A DNA stretch of 64,000 nucleotides from Rhizobium sp. (GTDB lineage: Bacteria; Pseudomonadota; Alphaproteobacteria; Rhizobiales; Rhizobiaceae). How positions within the stretch are numbered: the first letter of the stretch is position 1; every line of letters starts with the position of its first letter. A program made the translations under genes and the position numbers. The DNA lies in contig JAHHDR010000034.1 in NCBI GenBank assembly GCA_019739215.1, positions 62,001 to 126,000 on the forward strand, written 5' to 3'. The notes beneath the pieces are model-generated. The model was not told where the DNA came from, did not search any database, and was given only the letters and a program-made list of their open reading frames with translations. Shown one piece after another: positions 27,732 through 38,245 of this stretch.

Positions 27732-28508
27732 ATGAAGAGACGGACCTTGATCGTTGGCGGCATCGCGCTGGGGGGAGCCGCAGCCGGTATCGGCTTGTGG
27801 CCGAAACGGCATGTCGCCATCGCCGCGCGGCATTTTGATTGGCAAGGCAGTGATTTCCTGTCCGGCGGAACCGGCACGCTCTCGCCGGACCGTCTGGCAC
27901 CGCCCGTGTTCCGCGAAAGGCCGAACTGCAGCGCCACCCTGGCGCAGACGCTCGGGCCCTGCCATGTCAATTCCGTCCCGGTCCGCACCGATGTGACCGA
28001 GGGCACGGCAGGACTGCCGATGCGCATCGCCTTCAGGCTTGTCGATGCCGGTGACTGCCGTCCGCTCGTCGGCGCGGATGTCGAGATCTGGCATACCGAT
28101 CACCGGGGCATCTATTCCGGACGGGAGGCCGCGGCCATGTGCACGCTCGATGATGCCGAGGCTGTCAAGGGCTTGGCTTGCCGGGGCCGGCAGCCGACGG
28201 ATGCGGATGGCGTGGCGAGCTTCCTGACGATCTATCCCGGTTGGTATTCTGGACGAACGATCCACGTCCATTGCCGGATTGTCGTCGGCGGTCGGGAACT
28301 GCTGGTCAGCCAGGTCTATTTCGACGATGCGCTGAGCGACATCGTCTATCGCCAGCACCCGGACTACGACGGCCGGCCGTCGCGCGACACGCGCAACACC
28401 GACGACAGGATCATTCCGGACGAGGACGCCGAGGACTACATCTTCGATTTCGAACGGCTCGACGGCGGGGTTCTGTCAGCCTCGATAACCATCGGCGTCA
28501 AGGCATGA
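27732..28508 (+). CDS. Exported intradiol ring-cleavage dioxygenase-like protein
   Basis: 258 aa with an N-terminal KRR plus hydrophobic segment (residues 2-22: signal or anchor, Tat-like). The intradiol dioxygenase domain has all four Fe(III) ligands in place: Tyr128 (HRGIYSG), Tyr172 (YPGWYSGR), His178 and His180 (IHVHCRI). Related secreted family members (PCD-like) are common, but their natural substrates are poorly known. ATG 27732 is chosen because it begins the signal sequence. The 3' end lies 3 bases from the convergent VOC gene. Confidence 0.85.
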   Translation: MKRRTLIVGGIALGGAAAGIGLWPKRHVAIAARHFDWQGSDFLSGGTGTLSPDRLAPPVFRERPNCSATLAQTLGPCHVNSVPVRTDVTEGTAGLPMRIAFRLVDAGDCRPLVGADVEIWHTDHRGIYSGREAAAMCTLDDAEAVKGLACRGRQPTDADGVASFLTIYPGWYSGRTIHVHCRIVVGGRELLVSQVYFDDALSDIVYRQHPDYDGRPSRDTRNTDDRIIPDEDAEDYIFDFERLDGGVLSASITIGVKA

Positions 28509-28511
28509 ACA

Positions 28512-29474
28512 TCACGCCGCACTGACGAACTTCACCCGCGTGCCCCAGGGGTCCAGCGCCTCGATCGTGTCGCCGACTTCGTGGAAGTCGCTGCCGGCGG
28601 CGATGAGGCGGCGGCGGAGGCCGTCCATCAGCGGTTCGGAGACATTGAAGGCAAGGTCGTCAAGACCGTTCATTGCTTCATTGCGGAGCCCAGCACCGCG
28701 ACTCCGCCAGACATTGGCGCCCACATGGTGGTGATAGCGGCCATTGGCGAGAAAGATCGCGCTGGCGTCACCGATCTTCGCCATCATGTCGAGGCCGGCC
28801 GTCCCGACATAGAAGTCCTCGGCCCTCGCAGTATCGCCGACGCGCAGGTGCACATGGCCGATACGGAAGCCTTCAGGCGCGACGAAAGGCATCGTCGCAT
28901 CTCCCGGCAGCCCGGCGACCAGGTTGTCGATGTCGAGCCGTTCGGTGGCCATGGCAATCTGGTCGCCGTTCCAGCGCCAGGTTTCGGGTGCCCGGTCGGC
29001 ATAGACCTCGATGCCGTTGCCTTCGGGGTCGTCGAGATAGAGCGCTTCGGACACGAGGTGGTCGGAAAAGCCCGTAAAGGGAACACTGTTCTTGGCCGCG
29101 AAGATCAGCCATCTGCCGAGCGAAGCCCTGTCCGGCATCAGGAAAGCCGTGTGGAACAGGCCGGCGGAACGGCCATCGTCCGGCTCGCCTGCGGGCCGCG
29201 CCTTCAGCGTCAGCAGCACCTGCCCGTCCTGGCCCAGTGCGCTTTCGCCCTCGCTCCGGGACAGGACGTCCATACCCATGATCTGGTTGTAGAACGCCGT
29301 CATGACAGGCAGGTCACGCACCTTGAGCGACACGGAGCGAATATGGATCGGCCGCGTGACGGCGAAGCTGGCGGCTTCGACGGATGGGGCAAACGTGGCA
29401 AGCGACATGGCAATGGTTCCCGTGGCAACGAACTGCAGCACGGCACGGCGGGAGAGATCGTGATCGGAGGACAT
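28512..29474 (-). CDS. Exported VOC-family (extradiol/glyoxalase fold) protein
   Basis: 320 aa beginning with a twin-arginine signal (DLSRRAVLQFVATGTIAMSL then ATFAPSVEAA). Two VOC modules follow, about residues 45-165 and 185-315. Candidate metal ligands are His in LFHTAF, Glu in GNGIEVYADR and His in IGHVHLRV, resembling CatE-type catechol 2,3-dioxygenases. Most catechol extradiol enzymes are cytoplasmic, so the export signal is unusual. ATG 29474 precedes the signal; a longer frame extends to 29561. Confidence 0.8.
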   Translation of the reverse strand: MSSDHDLSRRAVLQFVATGTIAMSLATFAPSVEAASFAVTRPIHIRSVSLKVRDLPVMTAFYNQIMGMDVLSRSEGESALGQDGQVLLTLKARPAGEPDDGRSAGLFHTAFLMPDRASLGRWLIFAAKNSVPFTGFSDHLVSEALYLDDPEGNGIEVYADRAPETWRWNGDQIAMATERLDIDNLVAGLPGDATMPFVAPEGFRIGHVHLRVGDTARAEDFYVGTAGLDMMAKIGDASAIFLANGRYHHHVGANVWRSRGAGLRNEAMNGLDDLAFNVSEPLMDGLRRRLIAAGSDFHEVGDTIEALDPWGTRVKFVSAA

Positions 29475-29557
29475 GTCTTTCCCGTCGTTTGCTGCTCTGC
29501 CCTGAAGATGTGCCCGCCGGCCGGCAAAGGCAATATCGCTGCTGCGAGATGCAGCGT

Positions 29558-29797
29558 TCACAGTTTCTTGCGAATCACGAAACGATGGCCACCTTGCAGC
29601 GCCTCCTGCGAGACCAGGACGTGCCCGTTCTCATTGCAGAAGTGCGGGATGTCGATCGCCGACAGGGGATCCGTCGTCTCGACTTCGACAACCGTGCCGC
29701 CTGCCAACGCCGACAGTCGGTTCTCGGTCCTGATCACGGGGTAGGGGCATTTCAGCCCGCGCAGGTCGAGCCGGACTGATGCGTCCGCCGGCTTCAC
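29558..29797 (-). CDS. TusA-family sulfurtransferase-like protein
   Basis: A 79-aa TusA/SirA-fold protein with the family CPxP motif (LRGLKCPYPVIR, Cys17). TusA proteins relay persulfide sulfur for tRNA thiolation or molybdenum cofactor work. The start is GTG and overlaps the stop of the L,D-transpeptidase gene (GTGA), so it is translated by coupling. The pairing with a cell-wall enzyme looks positional rather than functional. Confidence 0.85.
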   Translation of the reverse strand: MKPADASVRLDLRGLKCPYPVIRTENRLSALAGGTVVEVETTDPLSAIDIPHFCNENGHVLVSQEALQGGHRFVIRKKL

Positions 29798-31236
29798 CAG
29801 ATCTTCCAGAACGGCTTTTCCTTGGCCGGCTGGGCGTCGGTCGTGGCAACGGGCGCCTGTGCGGCCTGTTCTTCAGCCGCGGACGCAGGCCTCCTGGCAG
29901 CAGTCTCATCGACTGTCTTGGCGGCAGCCTGAGCGCCCTGCGTCACGAGCGGCAATGCGTCCGGGTCGGCGGTGGTCACTTCGACTGGCGGTGCAGACTT
30001 CTTCTTCTCCCAGACCTTCCAGAACGGCGTCTCGGCCTGCTTTTCCTCGGCGGCATAGGCCTGCATCACCGGCTTGATCGGGTTGGCCTCGGGCACAGGG
30101 ATCTTCGCCTTGGCGAGGCGCTGCTCGATCTTCGCGGCTTCCTTCGCCTTTTCCGCAGCGATTTTCTTGCGGTACTCGACTTCGGCCACCGAAATATACT
30201 CCACGGTCGGATGGATGCCGCGCATCTTGGCGTCGATCTTCTTCTTTGCCTCCGAATAGGAGGCAACGGAATCAGACGTCTCGCTGCGCTTGGCGCTCGG
30301 ATCGACGACGACATAATTGGCGTCGTTGGGCACATTCGGAAGCTTGCCCATGCGGCGCGCGACGCGTTCCTGCGCCTTGCGTTCGAATTCTGGCGTATCC
30401 TTCCAGGTCGCAGGCAGCTTGTTGGCCGCGGCGTTGAAGGCCATCTCGTAGGTCTTGGAATAGCTCTGATAGGCCGAGGCCAGCGCCGGCGGTGTGCCGG
30501 AGTCGCAGCCGCCGATCTGGTTGAACACATATTTCTTGCCGCACACATCCACCACCGGCGGGCGGTGGGTGATCTCGAAATGGTCGTAGCCGACCTTTAG
30601 GTTCTTCCAGAACTCGTAATGCTCGGAGGAGCGATGCTTGGCCATGTTCTCGGCGGTCATCCGGAAGGGAAAGGCCTGGATCTGGAAGTTCTTCTGGCCG
30701 CCCTTGAAGGCATCGCGGGCGAAGGCGTAGACCTGCAGCACGGCCGCGTCGGAGATCGAGTAGCAGCCCGACGACGAGCAGGCGCCATGGATCATCAGGT
30801 TGCGGCCGGTGCGGCCATAGGCGCGATCGAACTTGTTGGGATATCCCATGTCGAAAGACAGGTAGTAGCCCGAACGCGGGTTCATCTGGGCGGGCGTGAC
30901 GGTGTAGAAGCCTTCGGGCGCCTGTCGGTCGCCTTCCTTCTTTTTCGGTCCGAGCTGTCCCGACCATGCGCAGATCGGATAGGTGCCGATCAACTGGTAG
31001 CGATCCTGGCTGTTCGCCTTCCACACCTCCATGACCGCTTCCTTCTTGAAGATGCGCATCATGATCGGCGATGACATGGAGAGGTTCATCTTGACGAGCT
31101 TCTGGCGCATCTTGGCCGGAAGCGGATGCTCCACCCGGTTCGAGACGTGCTCGATGCCGAGCGTATCCTCCGTGCTGCAGCCTGTCAGCAGCCCGAGCCC
31201 GAACGCCAGTACAACAAGTCCGTGAGACAAACGCAT
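29794..31236 (-). CDS. L,D-transpeptidase (YkuD) lipoprotein
   Basis: 480 aa. The N-terminal lipobox LLTGC (Cys20) predicts lipoprotein anchoring. A YafK-type YkuD catalytic domain spans about residues 60-240, with motif HGACSSSGCYSISD carrying the nucleophilic cysteine. The C-terminal half is a long, charged coiled-coil-like and Ala/Pro/Lys-rich tail, with a duplicated FWK.W motif (TPFWKVWEKK and KPFWKIW at the very end). It acts on peptidoglycan or attached lipoprotein in the periplasm. ATG 31236 replaces a TTG two codons upstream. Confidence 0.88.
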   Translation of the reverse strand: MRLSHGLVVLAFGLGLLTGCSTEDTLGIEHVSNRVEHPLPAKMRQKLVKMNLSMSSPIMMRIFKKEAVMEVWKANSQDRYQLIGTYPICAWSGQLGPKKKEGDRQAPEGFYTVTPAQMNPRSGYYLSFDMGYPNKFDRAYGRTGRNLMIHGACSSSGCYSISDAAVLQVYAFARDAFKGGQKNFQIQAFPFRMTAENMAKHRSSEHYEFWKNLKVGYDHFEITHRPPVVDVCGKKYVFNQIGGCDSGTPPALASAYQSYSKTYEMAFNAAANKLPATWKDTPEFERKAQERVARRMGKLPNVPNDANYVVVDPSAKRSETSDSVASYSEAKKKIDAKMRGIHPTVEYISVAEVEYRKKIAAEKAKEAAKIEQRLAKAKIPVPEANPIKPVMQAYAAEEKQAETPFWKVWEKKKSAPPVEVTTADPDALPLVTQGAQAAAKTVDETAARRPASAAEEQAAQAPVATTDAQPAKEKPFWKIW

Positions 31237-31427
31237 GCTCAAACGTATCCGACTCTCTTGTTTTGCGCCGGCGCGGCGCCGCGATTCCGTGTGGTTATAC
31301 GGCAGAATTGGTTACCGGACTATTCACATCCAGTTAACCAATGCAAACTGCCCGGTTACGGGAAATGCAAGCATTTCAAAGAGAAAGAATGTGGCCGAGT
31401 TTGGGCGAAAACCGGGCCACGGCCCTG

Positions 31428-32378
31428 CTAACCCAGTTGCCGGCCCATATTCAGGAACTTCTGCCTGCGATCCTGCCGCAGATCGTTCGATGCCTTGAGC
31501 TCGGTCAATGCCTGGGCGATGACGTCGCCTGTCTGGCCGATGACCTTTTCCGGCGCGCGATGGGCACCGCCGAGCGGCTCCGGAATGATGGCATCGATGA
31601 TGCCGAGCGACTTCAGGTCTTCGGCGGTAATCTTCATGTTCTGTGCCGCTTCCTTGGCTCGCGTCGAATCGCGCCACAGGATGGAGGCAGCCCCTTCCGG
31701 CGAGATGACGGAGTAGATCGCGTGTTCCAGCATGTAGACGCGGTTGCCGGTGGCGATCGCGATTGCGCCGCCCGAGCCGCCCTCGCCGATGACGACGGAG
31801 ACGATCGGCACCCGGGCGTTGAGGCAGGCCTCGGTCGAGCGCGCGATGGCCTCGGCCTGGCCGCGCTCCTCCGCGCCGACGCCGGGATAGGCACCCGCGG
31901 TATCGATCAGCGTCACGATCGGCAGGCCGAAGCGATCGGCCATTTCCATGATGCGGATCGCCTTGCGGTAGCCCTCGGGGCGCGCGGAACCGAAGTTGTG
32001 GCGGATGCGGCTCTTGGTGTCGCTGCCCTTCTCCTGGCCGATCAGCACCACGGGCTCGCCGCGGAACCGGGCGAAGCCCGCCTGGATCGCATCGTCATTG
32101 GCAAACTTGCGGTCGCCGGCCAGTGGCGTGAACTCGGAAAACAGCTGGCGCTGGTAATCGATGAAATGCGGACGGTCCGGATGGCGGGCGACCTGGGTCT
32201 TCTGCCAGGGCGTCAGCTTGGAATAGATGTCGATCATCGCATCGCGTGCGCGGCCTTCGAGCCGGTTGATCTCATCGGATGTATCGATGCTCTCGTCCTG
32301 CTCGGCGAGGGTCTTGAGCTCGATGATCTTGCCTTCGAGATCGGAGATCGGCTTTTCGAAATCGAGATAGTTGTGCAT
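31428..32378 (-). CDS. accA: Acetyl-CoA carboxylase carboxyltransferase subunit alpha
   Basis: 316 aa, matching the length and start ([18 protein letters not shown]) of rhizobial AccA. It is the carboxyltransferase alpha subunit transferring carboxyl from biotin to acetyl-CoA in fatty acid synthesis. Characteristic segments are [48 protein letters not shown] and [16 protein letters not shown] two codons earlier is a possible start. It lies downstream of xerD on the same strand. Confidence 0.97.
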   Translation of the reverse strand: MHNYLDFEKPISDLEGKIIELKTLAEQDESIDTSDEINRLEGRARDAMIDIYSKLTPWQKTQVARHPDRPHFIDYQRQLFSEFTPLAGDRKFANDDAIQAGFARFRGEPVVLIGQEKGSDTKSRIRHNFGSARPEGYRKAIRIMEMADRFGLPIVTLIDTAGAYPGVGAEERGQAEAIARSTEACLNARVPIVSVVIGEGGSGGAIAIATGNRVYMLEHAIYSVISPEGAASILWRDSTRAKEAAQNMKITAEDLKSLGIIDAIIPEPLGGAHRAPEKVIGQTGDVIAQALTELKASNDLRQDRRQKFLNMGRQLG

Positions 32379-32424
32379 GGTCACCCGTTCACAGCGTCAG
32401 GGGTTTCTCCCGCCGTTGCGCCCC

Positions 32425-33366
32425 CTAATCCTCGTTTTTTGCGGCTTTTGCAAGGGGGTGATGTGTTTCCACCAGTTCACGCAACGCCTCGTCGAGCACG
32501 TGGGTATAGATCTGCGTGGTGGAAATGTCCGAATGACCCAGCAGTTCCTGCACCACGCGGAGATCGGCACCATTGGCCAGCAGGTGGCTGGCAAACGCAT
32601 GGCGGATCACATGCGGGGAGAGCGCAGCGGCCGACAGTCCCGCCCTGGCGCCGAGGCTCTTGAGATCGCGGGCGAAGACCTGCCGCGCCAGATGGCCGGA
32701 CGCGCTTTCGGCGGGAAACAGGTAGACGAACTCCTTGTCGCCGTGCACCGCCTTCAGTTCGGCGCCATAGGCGGCCACGGCCGCGATCGCGGCTTTCGTG
32801 AGCGGCACCAGCCGCTCCTTGTTGCCCTTGCCGCGGATGATGAGAAAGCGGCCGTCTTCCGCCAGGACCCTTGCGCTGAGCGACACGAGCTCCGTCACCC
32901 GCATGCCGGTCGCATAGCAGAGCTCGAGCAGTGCCAGCATCCGCAGCCGTTCCAGCCGGCCCGGCCCTACGCGCGCCGCTTCTTCGATCGCAAGTGCGAG
33001 CATCCTGTCGATATCGGCCTGGCTGAGCGTCTTCGGCAGCGGCCGACCTTTCTTTGGCGCATCGAGAATACCGGTCGGATCGTCGCCCCGGATGTTCTCG
33101 GCATAGAGAAACTTGTAGAACTGCCGCATGGCGGACAGCCGCCGCGCCTGCGACGAGGCCTTGTAGCCCTCCCGCGCCATCTGGCCGAGAAAGGCCTGGA
33201 GATCGGCGGTGGTGGCGGCGCCAAGCGTCGTGTTGCGCGTCTTCAGAAACGCGGACAGTTCGTCGAGGTCTTTCTCATAGGAGACGAGCGTGTTCTTCGC
33301 CGCGCCGCGCTCGGCGCTCATCATTTCCAGAAAGGCTTCCGCATGGGCGGCGGAGAGATCGCGCAT
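32425..33366 (-). CDS. xerD: Site-specific tyrosine recombinase XerD
   Basis: A 313-aa tyrosine recombinase that, with XerC, resolves chromosome dimers at dif. It has a SAM-like N-terminal DNA-binding domain (to ~105). The catalytic domain has Arg156 (TGMRVTEL), Lys180 (GKGNKER), His252/Arg255 (PHVIRHAF), His278 (LLGHSDISTTQIY) and Tyr287, so the active site is complete. Context upstream of accA and divergent from aroK is the normal chromosomal xerD locus rather than a mobile integrase. Confidence 0.95.
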   Translation of the reverse strand: MRDLSAAHAEAFLEMMSAERGAAKNTLVSYEKDLDELSAFLKTRNTTLGAATTADLQAFLGQMAREGYKASSQARRLSAMRQFYKFLYAENIRGDDPTGILDAPKKGRPLPKTLSQADIDRMLALAIEEAARVGPGRLERLRMLALLELCYATGMRVTELVSLSARVLAEDGRFLIIRGKGNKERLVPLTKAAIAAVAAYGAELKAVHGDKEFVYLFPAESASGHLARQVFARDLKSLGARAGLSAAALSPHVIRHAFASHLLANGADLRVVQELLGHSDISTTQIYTHVLDEALRELVETHHPLAKAAKNED

Positions 33367-33375
33367 CGTCTTGCC

Positions 33376-33528
33376 TCATTGCGCGGGCGGGTTGGTCCGC
33401 TCCGAGGGGATTTCGATCGTCGCATCGCGCGGTGTCGGCTCGACCAGGTGGGCAAGCGAAAACAGGATGGCATAGATCACACCGGCAATCAGCGCGCACC
33501 AGTAGAGGAAGCGGAACAGTGTGGGCAT
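33376..33528 (-). CDS. Small single-pass membrane protein upstream of xerD
   Basis: 50 aa: a short N-terminus, one membrane helix (FLYWCALIAGVIYAILFSLA), then the periplasmic tail EPTPRDATIEIPSER. ATG 33528 is chosen because the longer upstream frame adds low-complexity residues. It lies nine bases before xerD on the same strand. Similar short proteins occur at this position in related genomes to my recollection. The function is unknown. Confidence 0.7.
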   Translation of the reverse strand: MPTLFRFLYWCALIAGVIYAILFSLAHLVEPTPRDATIEIPSERTNPPAQ

Positions 33529-33690
33529 TGGCCGGCCGGGAGGTCCTTCAGCGATTCGGGGACTGGCATTTCCTGTTATGGTCGCGCTCAAACGCTTGTG
33601 CAAGGGTGAAAGCCGTGGAACGGCCGACCTTGACGCGTGGGGGTTCCATCACCCATAGGAACACGGAAGGGATTGCGGGAACGAGAACAC

Positions 33691-34275
33691 ATGGAGGGGA
33701 TGACCATCTTCGAACCGACGGTGGCCGACCGCGCAAAGCAAGCACTCGGCAAGCGCAACCTCGTGCTTGTCGGGCTGATGGGCGCGGGCAAGTCGGCAAT
33801 CGGCAAGCTTGTGGCGTCCGAGCTGGGCATACCCTTCATCGATTCCGACCACGAGATCGAGCGGGTATCGCGGATGACGATCCCCGAGCTGTTCGAGAAA
33901 TACGGCGAGCCGGAATTCCGCAAGCTGGAAAACCGGGTGATCAAACGCCTGCTGCGGACCGGCCCAAGGGTGCTCTCCACAGGCGGCGGCGCCTTCATGA
34001 ATGGCGACACGCGCGCCTCCATCAAGTCCGCGGGCCTGTCGCTCTGGCTTGATGCCGACCTCGAAACGCTGTGGGAACGGGTGATCAAGCGCGACAACCG
34101 ACCGCTGCTGAAGACCGAGCACCCGAAGCAGACGCTCGAAAACCTGATGATCGCGCGCTATCCGACCTATGCGCTTGCCGACCTGCAGGTGAAATCGCGT
34201 GACGTGACCAAGGATGTCGTGGCGGCCGAAGTGATTGCCGCCGTCGCCGCGCTCGCAGATGAGAATGGGACATGA
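33691..34275 (+). CDS. aroK: Shikimate kinase
   Basis: About 194 aa. It phosphorylates shikimate in aromatic amino acid synthesis. P-loop GLMGAGKSAIG, shikimate-binding DSDHEIE and the GGGAF motif are present, and the lid has DNRPLLK. ATG 33700 is an alternative start, but GGAGGGG is almost touching it; ATG 33691 leaves normal spacing to weaker purines. The stop codon directly abuts the GTG start of aroB. Confidence 0.95.
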   Translation: MEGMTIFEPTVADRAKQALGKRNLVLVGLMGAGKSAIGKLVASELGIPFIDSDHEIERVSRMTIPELFEKYGEPEFRKLENRVIKRLLRTGPRVLSTGGGAFMNGDTRASIKSAGLSLWLDADLETLWERVIKRDNRPLLKTEHPKQTLENLMIARYPTYALADLQVKSRDVTKDVVAAEVIAAVAALADENGT

Positions 34276-35394
34276 GTGAACTGGAAAAAAACCGTGCGCG
34301 TCGAACTCGGCGACCGGTCCTACGACATCCTGATCGGGCCCGGGCTCATCGCACGCGCCGGCAGGGAGATCGCAGGCCGGCTCAAGGGCCGCCGCATGGC
34401 CGTGATCACCGACGAGCATGTCGGCGCGCGCTATCTCGATCCCCTGACGGCCAGCCTCGCGGCAGAAGGCATCGCCGTCTTCCCGCTGACGCTGACGCCC
34501 GGCGAGAAGACCAAGAGCTTCGACCCGCTGATCCGGGTCTGCGACCACATTCTGGAAGCCAAGATCGAGCGCAATGACGCGGTGATCGCGCTCGGCGGCG
34601 GCGTCATCGGCGATCTCACCGGCTTTGCCGCCGGGATCGTCCGCCGTGGCACCCGTTTCATCCAGATCCCGACCTCGCTTCTCGCCCAGGTCGACTCCTC
34701 CGTCGGCGGCAAGACAGGCATCAATTCCCGCCATGGCAAGAACCTGATCGGCGTCTTCCATCAGCCCGATCTCGTGCTCGCCGATACCGACGTGCTCGAC
34801 ACGCTGAGCCCCCGCGAATTCCGCGCCGGCTATGCCGAGGTCGCCAAGTACGGTCTGATCGACAAGCCGGATTTCTTCGTCTGGCTCGAGCAGAACTGGC
34901 GCGACGTCTTCCATCAGGGCGGTGCCGCCCGCATCGAGGCCATCGCCACGTCCTGCCAGGCCAAGGCCGATGTCGTGGCCCAGGACGAGCGCGAGAATGG
35001 GCTGCGCGCGCTGCTCAACCTCGGCCACACCTTCGGCCACGCGCTGGAAGCGGCCACCGAATACGATTCGTCGCGGCTGGTGCATGGCGAGGGCGTGTCG
35101 ATCGGCATGGTTCTCGCCCACCAGTTCTCCGCCCGCATGAACCTTGCCAGCCCGGACGTGGCACGCCGCGTCGAGGCCCATCTCCGCGAGGTCGGCCTGC
35201 CGGTGTCGATGGCGGAGATTCCGGGCACGCTGCCGCCGGCCGAAATCCTGCTCGAGGCCATCACCCAGGACAAGAAGGTGAAGGGCGGCAAGCTCACCTT
35301 CATCCTCACCCGCGGACTGGGAGAATCCTTCGTCGCCGACGATGTCCCGGCCTCCGAAGTGCTGTCCTTCCTCCGCGAAAAGCTGGGCGCCTGA
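34276..35394 (+). CDS. aroB: 3-dehydroquinate synthase
   Basis: 372 aa, converting DAHP to 3-dehydroquinate with NAD+ and a divalent metal. Signatures include GGGVIGDLTGFAAGIVRRGT, QIPTSLLAQVDSSVGGKTGIN, NLGHTFGHALE (metal His) and HGEGVSIGM. The start is GTG immediately after the aroK TGA. An ATG two bases earlier opens another frame and is rejected. The operon continues into the CBS protein after 1 base. Confidence 0.96.
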   Translation: MNWKKTVRVELGDRSYDILIGPGLIARAGREIAGRLKGRRMAVITDEHVGARYLDPLTASLAAEGIAVFPLTLTPGEKTKSFDPLIRVCDHILEAKIERNDAVIALGGGVIGDLTGFAAGIVRRGTRFIQIPTSLLAQVDSSVGGKTGINSRHGKNLIGVFHQPDLVLADTDVLDTLSPREFRAGYAEVAKYGLIDKPDFFVWLEQNWRDVFHQGGAARIEAIATSCQAKADVVAQDERENGLRALLNLGHTFGHALEAATEYDSSRLVHGEGVSIGMVLAHQFSARMNLASPDVARRVEAHLREVGLPVSMAEIPGTLPPAEILLEAITQDKKVKGGKLTFILTRGLGESFVADDVPASEVLSFLREKLGA

Positions 35395-35395
35395 T

Positions 35396-36244
35396 ATGCG
35401 ATGGCTCGCCTCTCTCGGCCGGTCGTTGACGCGCATCGCCGGCGAGGGCGAGCGCGACGGCGGGCGGCGGGACCAGGAACCGAACGGCAGCACGCCCCGC
35501 GAGAACGGCAACGGCGCGGCCCGCGAACGCGACAGTTGGAAGGAACTCGACGAGCGCGAGATTTCCGACGTCATGATCCATCGCACGGTCATGAAGGGCA
35601 TCAACGCCGACGACCCGCCCGAGGCGGTTGTTCGCGCGATCCTCGAGAGCCATTTCACCCGCATGCCGGTCTGGAAGAACTCGACCGACAACATCGTCGG
35701 CGTGATCCACGCCAAGGACATCCTGCGCGCGCTGACGACAGGCGATGTGCGGCCGGAAACGCTCGACATCCTGAAGATCGCCGACAAGCCATGGTTCGTG
35801 CCGGACACGACCAGCATGAAGGACCAGCTTGCCGCCTTCCTGCGCCGCAACACGCATTTCGCCGTGGTGGTCGACGAGTATGGCGACGTCCAGGGCCTGA
35901 TCACCATGCAGGACATCCTCGAGGAAGTGGTCGGCGACATCGACGACGACCGCCAGCCGGACCTGACCGGTGTGCGCAAGGAGGCCGATGGCTCCATCGT
36001 GGTCGACGGCTCGGTCACCATCCGCGACCTCAACCGCGCCATGGGCTGGTCGCTCCCGGACGAGGATGCGACGACGGTGGCCGGACTGGTGATCTACGAG
36101 AGCCGCTCGATCCCCGAGGAGCGGCAGTCCTTCACGTTTCACGGCAAGCGCTTCATCGTCATGAAGCGGATAAAGAACCGCATCACGCGGCTGCGGATCA
36201 AGCCGGCTCTCGAAGTGCTGCTTCTGCCGCCACCGGGGCGCTGA
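35396..36244 (+). CDS. CBS-pair/CorC_HlyC protein lacking the DUF21 membrane domain
   Basis: 282 aa. A poorly conserved charged N-terminus (~residues 1-48) precedes a CBS pair (about 55-180: ISDVMIHRTVMKGINADDPP and HFAVVVDEYGDVQGLITMQDIL). The C-terminal CorC_HlyC transporter-associated domain is about residues 195-280. At this aroKB locus I expect a ~430-aa protein starting with a DUF21 transmembrane domain. Here aroB ends one base before the start, so no such domain is encoded. The result looks like stand-alone CorC, a cytoplasmic regulator of magnesium/cobalt handling in enterics. Confidence 0.8.
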   Translation: MRWLASLGRSLTRIAGEGERDGGRRDQEPNGSTPRENGNGAARERDSWKELDEREISDVMIHRTVMKGINADDPPEAVVRAILESHFTRMPVWKNSTDNIVGVIHAKDILRALTTGDVRPETLDILKIADKPWFVPDTTSMKDQLAAFLRRNTHFAVVVDEYGDVQGLITMQDILEEVVGDIDDDRQPDLTGVRKEADGSIVVDGSVTIRDLNRAMGWSLPDEDATTVAGLVIYESRSIPEERQSFTFHGKRFIVMKRIKNRITRLRIKPALEVLLLPPPGR

Positions 36245-36260
36245 CGGTCCGATATAGAAA

Positions 36261-36288
36261 GGCCGGCGAGGATTTCTCCCCGCCGGCC
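36261..36288 (-). terminator. Terminator for mmsA (minus strand)
   Basis: GGCCGGCG/CGCCGGCC stem with a 12-base loop, followed on the minus strand by TTTCTAT. It sits between the convergent CBS-protein and mmsA genes. On the plus strand the hairpin lacks a T-run. Confidence 0.6.
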
Positions 36289-36311
36289 CCGTTCAAACAA
36301 TCGGATTGTGC

Positions 36312-37808
<1,497 letters not shown>

Positions 37809-37917
37809 GGATTTTCCTCCTGAGTTCGTTGGCGCGGATTTTACGCTTGAATTTGCACAAAGCAATGAGATGAGATAAGCATCCGTTGTGCGTGAATTGA
37901 TGTAAGGGGTGGGCACT

Positions 37918-38229
37918 ATGATGGCCGGGAAGATCGTCAGAATTGCGGAGCTGGAGATCGATCCGGCGCAGCTCGATGCCTATCGGGCGCTGCTCGCCGA
38001 GGAGATCGAGGCCTCGGTCGAGCGGGAACCGGGCGTGCTGATGCTGCATGCCGTGGCCGAGCGGGAGCGGCCGGAGCAGATCCGGATCCTCGAGGTCTAT
38101 GCCGACCGGGACGCCTATGAGGCACATCTGCTGACACCGCATTTTCTGAAATACAAGACCGGGACGGCGGGGATGGTGCGGTCGCTGAGACTGGTGGATG
38201 TCGATCCGGTGATGATGCGGGGGAAGTGA
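37918..38229 (+). CDS. ABM-domain (putative quinol) monooxygenase
   Basis: 103 aa. Antibiotic-biosynthesis-monooxygenase fold (YgiN/LsrG-like): an IVRIAELEIDPAQLDAYRAL strand-helix, an EPGVLMLHAV core and an EVYADRDAYEAHLLTPHF helix with the conserved His near residue 79. Such dimeric ferredoxin-like proteins are cofactor-free quinol monooxygenases or isomerases. AAGGGG precedes ATG 37918; ATG 37921 or GTG 37909 are alternatives. It is divergent from mmsA. Confidence 0.85.
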   Translation: MMAGKIVRIAELEIDPAQLDAYRALLAEEIEASVEREPGVLMLHAVAERERPEQIRILEVYADRDAYEAHLLTPHFLKYKTGTAGMVRSLRLVDVDPVMMRGK

Positions 38230-38245
38230 GGGCTCCGTGGATTTA

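Noticed and set aside
32425..33366. xerD as an integrase of a mobile element
   Set aside because: Complete housekeeping XerD in its normal accA/aroK neighbourhood with no attachment sites.
33649..36042. 797-codon open frame antisense to aroK, aroB and the CBS gene
   Set aside because: A shadow of strongly GC-biased coding on the other strand; the three plus-strand genes have clear family motifs and the antisense product has none.
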